NCBI RefSeq assembly: GCF_029867415.1
Contig: NW_026706260.1
Location: forward strand, 167,775 to 231,774
Source of the DNA: Vicia villosa
Lineage: Eukaryota; Streptophyta; Magnoliopsida; Fabales; Fabaceae
Direction of reading: 5' to 3'
DNA length: 64,000 nucleotides
Below, piece by piece: positions 29,831 through 42,123 of this stretch (position 1 is its first letter; the number at the start of each line of letters is the position of its first letter). The notes beneath the pieces are model-generated. The model saw only the letters and a program-made list of their open reading frames with translations, was not told where the DNA came from and made no database searches. The position numbers and the translations under genes were made by a program.

Positions 29831-31879
29831 GGGCAGAATGCTGATTTTTGTGGTTTTTGACTTGTTTTTGGTTCTAACTCATCTTCTACTCCATTCTTTT
29901 GATATTTTCTTTGAATCACAAGTTAGAGGCCTAATTTCTCTCTAATTTCAATGGACTTAGGGCGTCGATAGGATGAGAATCCAAATCCGCAAAATTATGT
30001 GATTGAAATTATGGATGAAAGGAGTTTTTAATGTGGTTCCATCTTTTGTTTCTCTTTATTTTGATCGATGAAAGTCTTAATACCTTGAGGATTCTTATGG
30101 ATTCTTGGTAAAGACGAGATCACTCACCATTTTTTCTTTTCGTGCGGTATTGCTTTCGGAAGGCGATCTACATATCGTTCTTCTCGCATGCATTAGCACA
30201 TAAAGTTTTGACCGGCCTCGTTGTAGGGTGATTTCTATATAAATCACTTGGCGATCTGCTTAACATAGCGCAATATTTCGTGTCCCGAATAAAAAAGATC
30301 AAATATGGAAGAGAATTGTATGCGGTTGATTTAAGACTTGTGGAGGTTTTTATCGTGTAGTCGCTATGATTTTATCAAGCTTCTGATAAACCCCATTGAA
30401 TTTAAATCCGAGTACATCATTCACTCACCATCGATCTCCTACTAACTTTGATAACATACTTGACAAGTTTCAAGATGGTTATCTTTAACATTTAACAACT
30501 AACTTTAATTTCCGCACCTTTACTATACCGCTCTTTATATTTCTTTCTTTATCGCTTTACTTTATCATTTCATCATATTTACTTTCCGTCATTTTCTCTT
30601 TGTCCACTTGGACATGTGTTTATGCTTCTGTTATTTTTCTTTAGTCCACTTGGACTATACTTTATTTTTTTCGCTAAAACACTAATAAACAATCGAAAAT
30701 CTAAAAAACACATAAGGCTCTCTTTGGACTATCGGTCACTACCCCTAGCATTTTGGAGATTCGGACTTATGGACTTAGTACCTTTGGACTCATTCTATTA
30801 CTATCCTGTGATTGTTTTGTCTGTCTGGCATTGTTCTGTTGTATGTTTATGTGTGCATGTATTTCCTTGAAAGCCCTTGATGGTTAATTCCAAGGCATTG
30901 ATATAAGGATTTTACCCGAAAACAGCCGTTACTCTGCCCGATTTTCGTCAGAATCTTAATGTGCTTAATGAAAAGTGGTGCTAAGACAATAAGTTCATCT
31001 GGATCCCCCAAGTGTTAATGTGTTGGTATTGATAATTCCAAAGGATGGGAAAACTACCTTGGCTCTTAATGTCAAGTGTTGGCTTCTTATTCGGTTAGAC
31101 CGTTTCTTTCCTTAGCTTTTATTTTACGCAATAGGATAGCCTCTTCATCTCCTCCCATTCTTAAATTTTCAAAATCTTCTCCCTTTTTCCAAAATATTCT
31201 TATGTTTGCAAACCTTTTCAAAACTTTTTTTTTCTTAAAAATATCTTTCGCCCTTAGTGGCTTTTCTTCAAAAGTTTAGACACCGTTAATTGTCGAAACG
31301 AGTGGTTATACCCCACGATTTTGAAATTGATTGATAATAACGAGATCTTTTCCGCGTGAGAGAGCTAGTGGCATACTCGTTGATTTTATCCGAGTTGGCG
31401 CCCTTCTTTCATTTGCGATGCAAAGAACTCGTTTGTTCTCATGCTCAAGATCAATGGCTGAGTATTTCTCTCTAACGACAACAAAGTGTTTATTCGTTTT
31501 TAAAATGTTTTTCCCAAAAGCGGAACTACATTAGCTCTGACTTCTCCATTGCACCGAGGAGGTATGTAGGCCCAAAGCTTAACGCTTTGCCGAGCTTATT
31601 TTAAAAATAAAACAAACTCTTTTTTAGCACACAACACAGATTTTCAAAAAGGTTCCTGTGGAGTACCACAGATATGAGGGGTGCTTAAAACCTTCCCCTT
31701 GTATAAACAACACCCGTACCTAAGATCTCTTCTCTTTGTTTTAAAAACAAACTTTGGTTTTTTTTCGTTCTTTTCCCTTTTCCTTTGGAAATAATAAAAG
31801 CGCGGTGACGACTTTCACTGAAATATTGATTCGAGTCATCCCATGGCTTCGATATCAGATTTTCCCCGCTACAGAAAAA

Positions 31880-31897
31880 TGGCGACTTCACTGGGGA
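31880..31897 (+). promoter_or_regulatory. Primer binding site of element G (tRNA-Arg type)
   Basis: TGGCGACTTCACTGGGGA six bases after the LTR end. It is complementary to tRNA-Arg 3' CCCCAGCGGAGTCGCCA with two mismatches. Confidence 0.75.
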
Positions 31898-32857
31898 CCC
31901 AGTTTTAAGTGTGTTAAGCCTATTTTTGTTTATCTGTGTGTTTTTATCTGTATATATTATTGTGTGCTTTGTTTGTTTATTTTCTTTTTCTTTTTGGTGC
32001 TCGATGGTTCCTCTGTGATGAGATAAAGTTCTAACCCGAACTTTGGTGAGTAACTTGAGATAGGAGGTGGTAAGACCAATAGTCGCATGTCAGGAGCAAT
32101 CCTTAGCATGAGCGTCATATGGTGGAACCCCAATCAGTGGAGGCCTCATGGAAGGTAGTAGATGTTGTTACGAACTATCGTAAGAACGCTATTACTTTCA
32201 ATAATGAGTGTCCGTAGAAGCTGAATGACCTAGAACCCTTTTAACCCATCTAAGCCTTTTTAGGATGTAGTGCAGAAACAAGATCAAGTACCAATTTGAG
32301 CTTGTTGTCATGCGATACTACGCTCAGACGAGGTCTTTTTAGGCATATTATTGGTGCCCATGAGCAATTGTGCGTGCCAGTAATATCCGATAGAAGATTG
32401 AAAACTCTGGGAACCTTTGTAGAACCCGTTCGGCAGGTACAAAATTCCCTAGTTCATACCTTTGTGGGTGGTTCTTAACCTTGACTCCATGCTCGTGACG
32501 TCGAACCTTTGAACTTTGTTCGTGCGACTATGTGTGATCTTGATTGTGATTGATGCATAAACCATGCATCCATGCATTCATTTGATTTCCAAGGAACTCA
32601 TAGGTCTTTCTTTGTAAACATCATAAGTTTCATCAAACTCAATGGATCTTGGGTGTTGATGGGGTGAAAACTCTAATCCACCAAAATGGATGATTGATCT
32701 TGATGATAACTTGATCAAAGCTTTGATCCAATATAGGATTTACTTCCTTCATGTTTTGATGTTTACAAATTAATAACTTGAATTCCTTGAGAATCAAATA
32801 AATAAATAAAAAAACAAAAAAAACAGCAATTGCATCATTTGCATACATACATCCAGG
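31898..32857 (+). other. Leader of element G
   Basis: No coding sequence is supported over about 960 bases between primer site and gag. A T-rich stretch lies at 31960-32000. Short frames here have no family resemblance. Confidence 0.6.
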
Positions 32858-32962
32858 TTGTCCAGAAAACTTATCCTTGTCTGTCTCCATCTTCAGAGTT
32901 TGTCTACCGTCAAGCTGATTCCTCCACACAAGTACGGAACTAGAGCCAACGTCAGATTGAGA

Positions 32963-34501
32963 ATGGAATACCAAGAGCAACACAATGCAGAGGTCAGAAT
33001 GGAAATTGATGAGTTGAAGTCAGGCATGACCAAGCTAACTGAAATGCTGCAAGTTTTGATTGCTAGAGGAGAACCGCCTCAGAAAACTGTCATTGTTGAA
33101 GTCTCAAGTGCTGATGTTGACCCTCAACCTACTCAACAACCACCTTCTACATGGCCTGAGTTTGGTTTGCCACCTGGTTACACTCCTCCCAATGAGAAGA
33201 CTCCTGGTATTGGTCAATCTTCACAACTTGTGATTGGTCAAGCTTCAAACCAAGTTTTTCATGCACCTGTCTTCACTGAATCTCAACCTAATGTGCACAC
33301 TGTTGCTTAGCCTACTTATGTGAATCCTCTGTTTGAATATCAAGCTGCCCGTTCCCAGAATGGAAGTCAAGGAGATGCTGGAGATATTGAAGATGTCAAA
33401 GAGCAGTATCATACCTTAGAAAAACGCCTGAGAGCCATGGAAGGAAATGATTACTTTGGGGTTGCTGCTGAGAATATGTGTTTGGTTTCCAACTTTGTCA
33501 TGCCTGCAAAATTCAAGACTCCTGAGTTTGAGAAGTATAAGGGGAACACTTGCCCAAGAAGCCATTTGACCATGTACTATCGCAAAATGGCTGCTTATAC
33601 CCAGAATGATAAATTGCTTATCCATTGCTTTCAGGATAGTTTGAGTGGAGCTTCACTGAAATGGTATATGGGACTTGAGAGTAATCACATTCATTGTTTC
33701 CAAGATCTGACTGATGCTTTCATGAAGCAGTATAAGTACAATCTGGACATGGCGCCTGATCGCCGACAACTGCAAAACATGGCTCAGAAGGAAAAAGAGT
33801 CTTTCAAAGAATATGCTCAACGTTGGAGAGAATTGGCTTCCCAAGTTGAACCACCATTGGCTGAGAAAGAATTGACTGGAATGTTCATGGATACTCTCTC
33901 CCCTTTCTACTGGGAGAAAATGATTGGAAGTGTGTCCTCAAACTTCACAGACTTGGTTACTATTGGCCAGAGACTTGAAGAGGGAATCAAGAATGGGAAA
34001 GTTGCTAATGTTGCTGAATCCTCTGGTGGATCGAAGAAACCTTATGGAAACTTCCACAAGAAGAAAGAGAATGAGACCAATGCTGTGTCTGATGATAGAA
34101 GGGGATCTCGTCGTAAACCTCAAAATGGAGATCAACCTTATGTAGCCGCTGTCGCTCCTGTGCAAGTTCAAGTTCCTCAATCTCAGGTTGCTAATCAGAA
34201 TCAGAATCGTGGTAGGACAACTTATGATCCTATTCCCATGACTTATACAGAACTGTATCCTGCTTTGGTCCAGAAAGGGTTGATTACAACAAGAGCCATG
34301 CCTCCTCCTCGAAACCCCCCCTCAAGAGGATTTCGGCCTGATCTTCATTGTGAATTTCATCAGGGTGGTGCTGGCCATGATTTAGAAGGCTGCTATGCTT
34401 TGAAGACCTTAGTGCAAGAGTTGGTTAGAGCAAAGATGCTATCTTTCAGGGATATGGGTCCCAATGTTGTCACTAATCCTTTGCCAGAACAGAGTGGCTG
34501 A
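32963..34501 (+). pseudogene. gag of element G, one nonsense codon
   Basis: The ATG at 32963 is the first in the open frame, which is open upstream to 32858 without another ATG. It gives 512 codons to TGA 34499-34501. A single TAG at 33308-33310 interrupts it, and the context suggests a CAG to TAG change. An N-terminal helical segment and a Pro/Gln-rich linker come first, then a Retrotrans_gag capsid region (FKTPEFEKYKGNTCPRSHL, HCFQDSLSGASLKWY, SFKEYAQRWRELASQV). A CHHC knuckle C-X2-H-X5-H-X4-C follows at about residues 462-476. It is closely related to the gags of B and H. No protease follows. A single stop in a recent element may be read through, or may mean that even gag is supplied by another copy. 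Confidence 0.88.
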
Positions 34502-36430
34502 AGACAGATCAAAGCCAGATATTCCTAAAGCCAAGTGTTTCAAACAAGATAGCTCATATTTGTTGCTGATTAGTCACTAGGCCTTGTTTCTGTACTGTTT
34601 GTTTTTCCTTTATTGTACTGTTTACTTTTAGACTTTGTTTGTTTCTGAATGGTGATTTTAATGAAATGAGCATTGCATATTTTGAATTCATTAACATCCA
34701 CTGTGTTTTTATCTATACCTTATTTTACAAAACTTTTTCTTCCATTTGCTTTCTCTATCAAACTTGTGTTTTATGCAAAGATTGGAGGGAGGATGATGAC
34801 AACGAAATACCCAAGTTGTTGAACTGTATGCTTTCGAATAAAATTTTGCTGATGATGTACAGGTTTTGTTTCAATTCCCAAACACTGGAGAAATAAGGAA
34901 GTTAATCCCTTGTCAACCCCTCTGAGCCTTTGAAGTAGGAGTTTCTTTCTGTACGAAAAAACCCACATTTTAAACCTGGGGCAGGGTAGTTCTCAGTTAA
35001 TTTGGCTGTGCATTCTATTTTAAGAGAATCATTCAGTACACCTTTCCACAAAGGTTTCAATCACAAGCGCTCCTCCGCATACATCAAAGAAATGTTGGAG
35101 ATGTCAATCAAAAGCCAAAGATGGTTCATCTTAATCATTAAGCAAGGCAGTCACTATCTTTCAAAAAAAAATGTATCAAAAAAATGTATACAAAGAAAAG
35201 CCTACTAAGTCAAAACCCAAAAACGACTTAGGCAAAAATTAAGGCATCCCGCTGACTGTAAGTTCAAAAATAAACAGTTCAGGCAAAAGTTAGGGATATA
35301 TAAAAAGAAAAGATGAAAAAAGAGAAGTCAATAAATTCCTGAACAACACAATGTTGTGACTACCAAAAGGAAGAAGTGAATGCCATCTCAAAAGTTCTCT
35401 TTGCTTGTGAACTATCATCATTATCAAAGGTGCAATTCCAGAAGTCTCTTGGAACCTGAATGCATAAGTTGAATTAACTGAGTCTTAGGACTGGAGATCA
35501 TCACGAAGATGGGGTGGGTACAATCAAATTTTGAGCCTTATATCCTTTGTTTCTTAAACCGTGAACCTAGTCACGTTACAACCTATGAAAGACCTAATTG
35601 AAGCAAGGTTTGTTTGAAAGCATACTACAACAAGGTTGCGTAAGCTGACTCCCATGAGATTTTCCAATCTTTTGTTTTGATACCATATCTTTGCTTTTTA
35701 ATGTCTTAACCTTTATGTTTTGACCTGTGATTCCATTTGCTTTACATCAATAACATCTTTACAAAAATGATTTTGATTTCAAAAATATGCTTTGAGCATT
35801 GCATTAAAATTACCATTCTTGAATGAACATTTTATCTGCAAGTAAGCACTCATCTTTCAGGAAGTTCAAACAGTCGAGAAACTTGATCAGTGGTCCTATC
35901 AGGGGCACGTTACTTCAAGATCCTGTTGTTCAGATGTTCAGTTCAAGATTTGTTGATCAGAATATCATTTCAAGACTTATACTGGGGCCAGCCATCCCAA
36001 CATGCATTTCAAGAACTGAAGCCATGATCAGTTAACTTGCAACAATTAGTGAATCAGGGGCAATCTTCTTCAGCAATCCCTAAGCAGTTTTATCAGCCCT
36101 TCTCAAAGGATCATCGTTTTAATACAGTTACCGGTGTAATAGAAGTGTGTTTAAGCATCTTCTTCCCAAGCAGAATTGGCAGAGTTCTCGTGTTGAGGAA
36201 TCAGAGTTTTAATCTTGCCTCACAAAAGAGTCTCTCTCAGTTGTCACAAACAATTGCATTGCATTAATCATATATCATGCATAGAAAAATTCAACATCAT
36301 GCATTGAAACAAATTTCATACTCATTTACATTCTCCGAGGTCCTGTTGTTATCAACATTTTACCTTGAGATCTAAGTCCAACTTACTTGGCACATACCAA
36401 AGTAGATGTTCGTCTGCCTGTTTCTATTTC
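34502..36430 (+). other. 3' untranslated region of element G
   Basis: No coding sequence. The 34900-35600 part is homologous (opposite strand) to B 13150-13700 and H 50780-51550: CTGGGGCAGGGTAG, a GAAGTAGGAGTTTCTTTCT block and TTTCTTAAACCGTGAAC. It contains two long-armed hairpins at 35205-35282. The stretch 35820-36240 shows nothing I recognise. Confidence 0.7.
35205..35282 (+). repeat. Two conserved hairpins in the element G 3' region
   Basis: The first is CTAAGTC (35205-35211) with GACTTAG (35225-35231). The second is CTGACTG (35252-35258) with CAG-T-TCAG (35275-35282, one bulge). Both are followed by GGCAAAA, and the second is preceded by CCCG. They are the counterparts of 13435-13512 in B. 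Confidence 0.7.
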
Positions 36431-37364
36431 CGTCCAATGCTACTCTTGGATGTGTAAACTTTTCTCTCTGTCCAATGCTACTCTTGGACATGTCGTTTCT
36501 CACTTTTTATCCAAAGCCACTATTGGATGTCACAATCCCCATTATTATGTTTCTCACCTCATTCAAAGCTACTATTGAATGACGTTCATGTCTTTGAGCT
36601 GGAATAACATTCCTTTTGTCCAATACTACTATTGGATGTTTATTGAGTTTGTTTTCCATCCAATGCCACTCTTGGATGGATACTCATATTTTTCAAACAA
36701 GTTTCCTTTGTGTATTCAAAGCCATTATTGAATCCCTCTGGTTTCTTTTCGTCCAAAGCTACTATTGGATGACCCCAATATCTTCGAGCTTGGTTAACTT
36801 TCCTGTCGTCCAAAGCCACTCTTGGATGTTCTCAGGTTGTTTTCTTTTCCATTCAATGCCACTCCTGAATGGCTGCTCAAATTTCCAAATTGGATTCCTT
36901 TTGTTCAAAGCCACTATTGAACGTCTCTGATGTATTTCTGGGTTCAGGTTTCCATTTTGCATTCAAAGCCACTATTGAATCTCTTTGGTTTCCATTTTTG
37001 TCTAAAGCTACTATTGGATTGTTCCCGATGTTTTCCAGAGTTTGGATTCCTTTTGTTCAAAGCCACTATTGAACGTCTCCGCCGTATTTTCGGGTTTGTA
37101 GGTCTCTTTTTGCATTCAAAGCCACTATTGAATCTTGTTGGTCTCCTTCCATCCAAAGCAACTATTGGATGTCTCCGCTGTTTCCTCGGAGATTGGACCC
37201 TTTTTTCAGATTCATTCAATGCCACTCTTGAATGTCTCTGATGGTTGGTGTCGTCTAATGCCACTCTTAGACGTTTCTACCCAATATATTTGTGTTCCAG
37301 AGTTCATTCAATGCCACTTTTAATATCTCTGTTGATTTCCGTCGCCTAATGCCACTCTTAGACG
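36431..37364 (+). repeat. Array of about 20 covarying hairpins in the element G 3' region
   Basis: Each unit is arm-(8 nt)-arm with a loop of TGCYACTC or AGCYACTA. Arms are TCCAA/TTGGA (loops starting at 36438, 36476, 36515, 36624, 36664, 36757, 36814 and 37157), TTCAA/TTGAA (36567, 36720, 36909, 36967, 37061, 37120 and 37220) or TCTAA/TTAGA (37259). Imperfect members lie at 36857, 37006, 37312 and 37350. Stems reach 8-9 bp in the best copies (36559-36582 and 36655-36680). Loop-to-loop distances cluster near 38 and near 55 bases, and the sequence between units is not conserved. Confidence 0.9.
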
Positions 37365-37672
37365 TTCTTACTACACTTCTAACTTGGGTGTTATCCCTCC
37401 CTTTCCAAGTATTGCTGGATATTTCTTGTCACCTTGGCGGATAACCAGTAGTATCTTATTTCCCCAGCCGCTCCTTTCATTCGAGTCTATCGCTCATTCC
37501 TTTTGTTCCCCCCAGTGGTGTTATACTTCTCTCTATTCCATAATCATACTTGATGCATCCATTAGCATCGCATCATACCTTAGGTTCAAAAATTGTGTGT
37601 TTTATATTTAAGTCTCTTCAATTACGTCGAGCTGAGGATTTTAACCCTCACATCTCCGGATAGAAGAAACTT
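37365..37672 (+). other. Untranslated sequence between the hairpin array and PPT of element G
   Basis: I see no gene or repeat here. It ends in the PPT. Confidence 0.5.
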
Positions 37673-37685
37673 AAATAGGGGCATC
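37673..37685 (+). promoter_or_regulatory. Polypurine tract of element G
   Basis: AAATAGGGGCATC immediately before the 3' LTR start TGTCATACC. The equivalent tracts in H and I read AATAGGGGCA on the minus strand. Confidence 0.8.
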
Positions 37686-40600
37686 TGTCATACCCCAATT
37701 TTTGACCCTAAGATCATACATCATTTGCATATCAATCATCAATCAAGAGTTTCATCTTAAAACTCTGCTCTCGGTGTTATGCTCACTTCATCTGTAAGAG
37801 GGATCATCAAACACCAATATTTTTCTACTTGTATATGTTTTACTAACAAAAATACCAAAAATATTGCCTCGTGCTTTTGTATGTTTGTGTTTTGTAGGTA
37901 CCAAGTCAAAGTATCCTTCAAAAAGGGCATTTTTCAACATTTTCACTGTGCAAATCGATTTGCATAAGGTGTAAATCGATTTACACAACTGTTTCTGCAC
38001 CAGATTTGCTTCTGCCATCAGTGCAAATCGATTTGCATAAGGTGCAAATCGATTTACATAACTGTTTTTTCCCCCAGATTTTGCCTTTTTCAGCTATGTA
38101 AATAGATTTGCATAAAGTGTAAATCGATTGCACCAGCACGAATTTGGAAAAATGAAGGCAAATTTCAGATTTTGAAAGTGTTGACATCATTTGCAAGCAT
38201 GGGAAGCATGACTTAGTTCTCACATTGGATTTCCTACATCATTTTATCATGAGCCCTCATGTGATTGCATCAAGACCATTGGATTTCATTTTTGGCTCCA
38301 AAACCTTTCTCCAAGCCTAATTCTATTTTCCAATCCTAACTCCAAGCCACAAAATTTCCCAAGCCTAAGTGCTATAAATTGAGGCATTCCCCTCTTCATT
38401 TTTGAAGCTTTGATAGCCAAGAAAACTCTTGCTCTTTGTCTCCTCACCTTTTCCAAACCCCTCACTCAAAGCTCTTTCTCTTCCACACAAATTAGTGAGT
38501 CACATCTTGAACCTCACTAATTTGGAGCTAAACCTCAACATAAACACTACTTTCTTCATCAATTGTGAGAGATCAAGGCTTGTGGTTGTGTGTTCTTGAA
38601 GAAGATTCAAAGTTTGTGAAGATTTGGTAAAATTCTAGATCCAATCCATAATTCAAGATGTGATCCATTGTTGTTTATGCTTGATGCACCTTTGGTGCTA
38701 TATTGATGAGATTTGCTTGCTTACTTGATACATTTTCGTGCACAAATTGATCCAAGATCACAAGGTGTTTGGTTTTATGTTTAAACAAGTTTTCTTCTCT
38801 TTATTTGCTGTTTTTTTTGAAAACTGTGTTGTGCAAATCGATTTACATCTTGTGCAAATCGATTTACACAACTGAAAACTGCGCAGATTTTGAAAACAGA
38901 GTTATGCAAATCGATTTACACTCTGTGCAAATCGATTTACACTGGGCAGAATGCTGATTTTTGTGGTTTTTGACTTGTTTTTGGTTCTAACTCATCTTCT
39001 ACTCCATTCTTTTGATATTTTCTTTGAATCACAATTTAGAGGCCTAATTTCTCTCTAATTTCAATGGACTTAGGGCGTCGATAGGATGAGAATCCAAATC
39101 CGCAAAATTATGTGATTGAAATTATGGATGAAAGGAGTTTTTAATGTGGTTCCATCTTTTGTTTCTCTTTATTTTGATCGATGAAAGTCTTAATACCTTG
39201 AGGATTCTTATGGATTCTTGGTAAAGACGAGATCACTCACCATTTTTTCTTTTCGTGCGGTATTGCTTTCGGAAGGCGATCTACATATCGTTCTTCTCGC
39301 ATGCATTAGCACATAAAGTTTTGACCGGCCTCGTTGTAGGGTGATTTCTATATAAATCACTTGGCGATCTGCTTAACATAGCGCAATATTTCGTGTCCCG
39401 AATAAAAAAGATCAAATATGGAAGAGAATTGTATGCGGTTGATTTAAGACTTGTGGAGGTTTTTATCGTGTAGTCGCTATGATTTTATCAAGCTTCTGAT
39501 AAACCCCATTGAATTTAAATCCGAGTACATCATTCACTCACCATCGATCTCCTACTAACTTTGATAACATACTTGACAAGTTTCAAGATGGTTATCTTTA
39601 ACATTTAACAACTAACTTTAATTTCCGCACCTTTACTATACCGCTCTTTATATTACCGCTATTTATATTTCTCGCTTTATCGCTTTACTTTTATCATTTC
39701 ATCATATTTACTTTCCGTCATTTTCTCTTTGTCCACTTGGACATGTGTTTATGCTTCTGTTATTTTTCTTTTGTCCACTTGGACCATACTTTATTTTTTT
39801 CGCTAAAACACTAATAAACAATCGAAAATCTAAAAAACACATAAGGCTCTCTTTGGACTATCGGTCACTACCCCTAGCATTTTGGAGATTCGGACTTATG
39901 GACTTAGTACCTTTGGACTCATTCTATTACTATCCTGTGATTGTTTTGTCTGTCTGGCATTGTTCTGTTGTATGTTTATGTGTGCAGGTATTTCCTTGAA
40001 AGCCCTTGATGGTTAATTCCAAGGCATTGATATAAGGATTTTACCCGAAAACAGCCGTTACTCTGCCCGATTTTCGTCAGAATCTTAATGTGCTTAATGA
40101 AAAGTGGTGCTAAGACAATAAGTTCATCTGGATCCCCCAAGTGTTAATGTGTTGGTATTGATAATTCCAAAGGATGGGAAAACTACCTTGGCTCTTAATG
40201 TCAAGTGTTGGCTTCTTATTCGGTTAGACCGTTTCTTTCCTTAGCTTTTATTTTACGCAATAGGATAGCCTCTTCATCTCCTCCCATTCTTAAATTTTCA
40301 AAATCTTCTCCCTTTTTCCAAAATATTCTTATGTTTGCAAACCTTTTCAAAACTTTTTTTTTCTTAAAAATATCTTTCGCCCTTAGTGGCTTTTCTTCAA
40401 AAGTTTAGACACCGTTAATTGTCGAAATGAGTGGTTATACCCCACGATTTTGAAATTGATTGATAATAACGAGATCTTTTCCGCGTGAGAGAGCTAGTGG
40501 CATACTCGTTGATTTTATCCGAGTTGGCGCCCTTCTTTCATTTGCGATGCAAAGAACTCGTTTGTTCTCATGCTCAAGATCAATGGCTGAGTATTTCTCT

Positions 40601-41002
40601 CTAACGACAACAAAGTGTTTATTCGTTTTTAAAACGTTTTTCCCAAAAGCGGAACTACATTAGCTCTGACTTCTCCATTGCACCGAGGAGGTATGTAGGC
40701 CCAAAGCTTAACGCTTTGCCGAGCTTATTTTAAAAATAAAACAAACTCTTTTTTAGCACACAACACAGATTTTCAAAAAGGTTCCTGTGGAGTACCACAG
40801 ATATGAGGGGTGCTTAAAACCTTCCCCTTGTATAAACAACACCCGTACCTAAGATCTCTTCTTTTTGTTTTAAAAACAAACTTTGGTTTTTTTTCGTTCT
40901 TTTCCCTTTTCCTTTGGAAATAATAAAAGCGCGGTGGCGACTTTCACTGAAATATTGATTCGAGTCATCCAATGGCTTCGATATCAGATTTTCCCCGCTA
41001 CA
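37686..41002 (+). repeat. 3' LTR of element G (3317 bp)
   Basis: It is nearly identical to the 5' LTR. The main difference is a 16-17-bp indel near 39652-39680. The PBS-like sequence in U5 here is TGGCGACTTTCACTG (40935-40949), one base closer to the primer site than in the 5' LTR. It is followed by the target duplicate GCTAC. Confidence 0.95.
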
Positions 41003-41268
41003 GCTACGTAGGCCAAAATGGTAAAACAAGCACCAAAATGGCTTCGTGTTCAAGCAAGATATTTGGCAAATAAAGCAAAAAGACAAAGCGATGCCAAAAT
41101 ATTTTTTCATTAAAAGTAGAAGAGTACATCTATTTGGGGGTTGTTGTTACCATCAACTACAGAATTAAAAAACATACTAGAAGCTAACAGAAGAGGCATT
41201 CAAAAGATTTTGGATAATAAAAACTAAGGCCGATAACACCTCCAGTAAAGCTTCAAACAAAGCACCCT

Positions 41269-41995
41269 CTAATTGATCCTTTGTTCTAAACCCTCCAAGG
41301 ATAGAAGGGGCAAGCTTTCTGCTTCGAACATGTCTAGAGACCCCAAATTGCGCATTCTTCTCACTATGCCCTTTTTGAGGAACATATAGGACAAGAATCT
41401 TCCATAGGGAAGGCACGTCACCACACCTTGACGAGAAGCAGCCATGGAAACAGCTTCGGCAAGCCCTTTGAAGATCAGCAATGGAAAGTTTATCTTCTTT
41501 CCCCGGAGGGCACAGAGTATAAACTCCAGATCCTCCATCATGATGCTGTCTAGGTTATGGCTTCGTGGGCGGAAGTTGCCCACCAAAAGCTGGTGCCAAA
41601 TCCTAATGACTTTAGCACTAAAGGGGTCCTTTTCCATGAGGGTCCTCAACATATGGTAGGTGGTCATGTTGATGGTGTTGCCATCAAAAGCTTCTCCAAA
41701 ATTTTCACATCTCAGCAGTTCAGAGATGGTTAAGGGAGTGATGGTAATGTGAGCCCTTCGAACCTCAGACACGATGGTGGTTCTCCCTTCTGGATCTATG
41801 CGCAGGGATGCAAACATCCAGAAATCTGCTAACATATTGGGATAAACAGACCCCTCTAGGATTTCATGATAGAACTGGAGTTGTTGATTAGCAAAGAGTG
41901 CGCTGGGGCTGATGTGACTTCCTTCAAACTCTTCCTCAGAAAGTTTGAATTCTTTTTTGATACAGGCTCTGATGGTAGGTCAAGGGTTGCGCCAT
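41269..41995 (-). pseudogene. Antisense ORF of element E (plant transposon-protein / PMD-like)
   Basis: It reads toward pol on the opposite strand. The best start is ATG at 41995. A one-base frame change near 41975 is needed to join it to the long frame, which is then open through 41835 to TAG 41269-41271. The protein has the look of the N-terminal domain of putative plant transposon / plant-mobile-domain-like proteins: an RIDPEGRTT block, then NFRPRSHNLDSIMMEDL followed by hydrophobic GKKINFPLLIF. A TATATAA box lies 122 bases upstream. Antisense ORFs at this location are known in Tat elements such as Grande and Retand. The biochemical role is unknown. Family naming is moderate confidence. 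Confidence 0.6.
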
Positions 41996-42116
41996 ATTTG
42001 AGGGAAAGAATACAAAGAGGTTTGTCAAACTCTATATTTGAAAGAGTGTGAGGGGAAGGAGGAAGTTTGATAAGAGTTTGGTGAAAGTGTGAAGAAAGGA
42101 GTAGAACGCTAACGCC

Positions 42117-42123
42117 TTATATA
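42117..42123 (-). promoter_or_regulatory. TATA box for the antisense ORF of element E
   Basis: Minus-strand TATATAA (in GTCTATATAAGG), 122 bases before the ATG at 41995. This leaves a 5' untranslated region of about 90 bases. It is the only strong TATA on that strand nearby. Confidence 0.5.

Larger units (their letters stand above)
28574..31873 (+). repeat. 5' LTR of element G (3300 bp)
   Basis: It begins TGTCATACCCCAATTTTTG and ends TTTCCCCGCTACA. It holds three pairs of ATCGAT palindromes upstream of the TATA box (28836-29020) and two pairs downstream (29717-29830). TATAAATT lies at 29260-29267. A PBS-like sequence TGACGACTTTCACTG lies at 31806-31820. Confidence 0.95.
28574..41002 (+). mobile_element. 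Element G: complete gag-only Ogre-like element, TSD GCTAC
   Basis: The element is 12429 bp long with LTRs of 3300 bp (28574-31873) and 3317 bp (37686-41002) and perfect 5-bp duplicates GCTAC (28569-28573 and 41003-41007). The internal region is only 5.8 kb: tRNA-Arg-type primer site, leader, gag, long 3' region, hairpin array and PPT. There is no pol. By eye the LTRs differ at fewer than about 20 sites plus a 16-17-bp indel, so this is a recent insertion that used another element's enzymes. It sits between the pol end and the antisense ORF of element E. Confidence 0.95.

Noticed and set aside
36431..37364. CRISPR-like array (short palindromic repeats with unique spacers of 18-40 bases)
   Set aside because: The context is a plant LTR retrotransposon with target duplicates. 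The repeats vary in both arms, spacing is bimodal rather than constant, and no cas genes are present. The resemblance is superficial.
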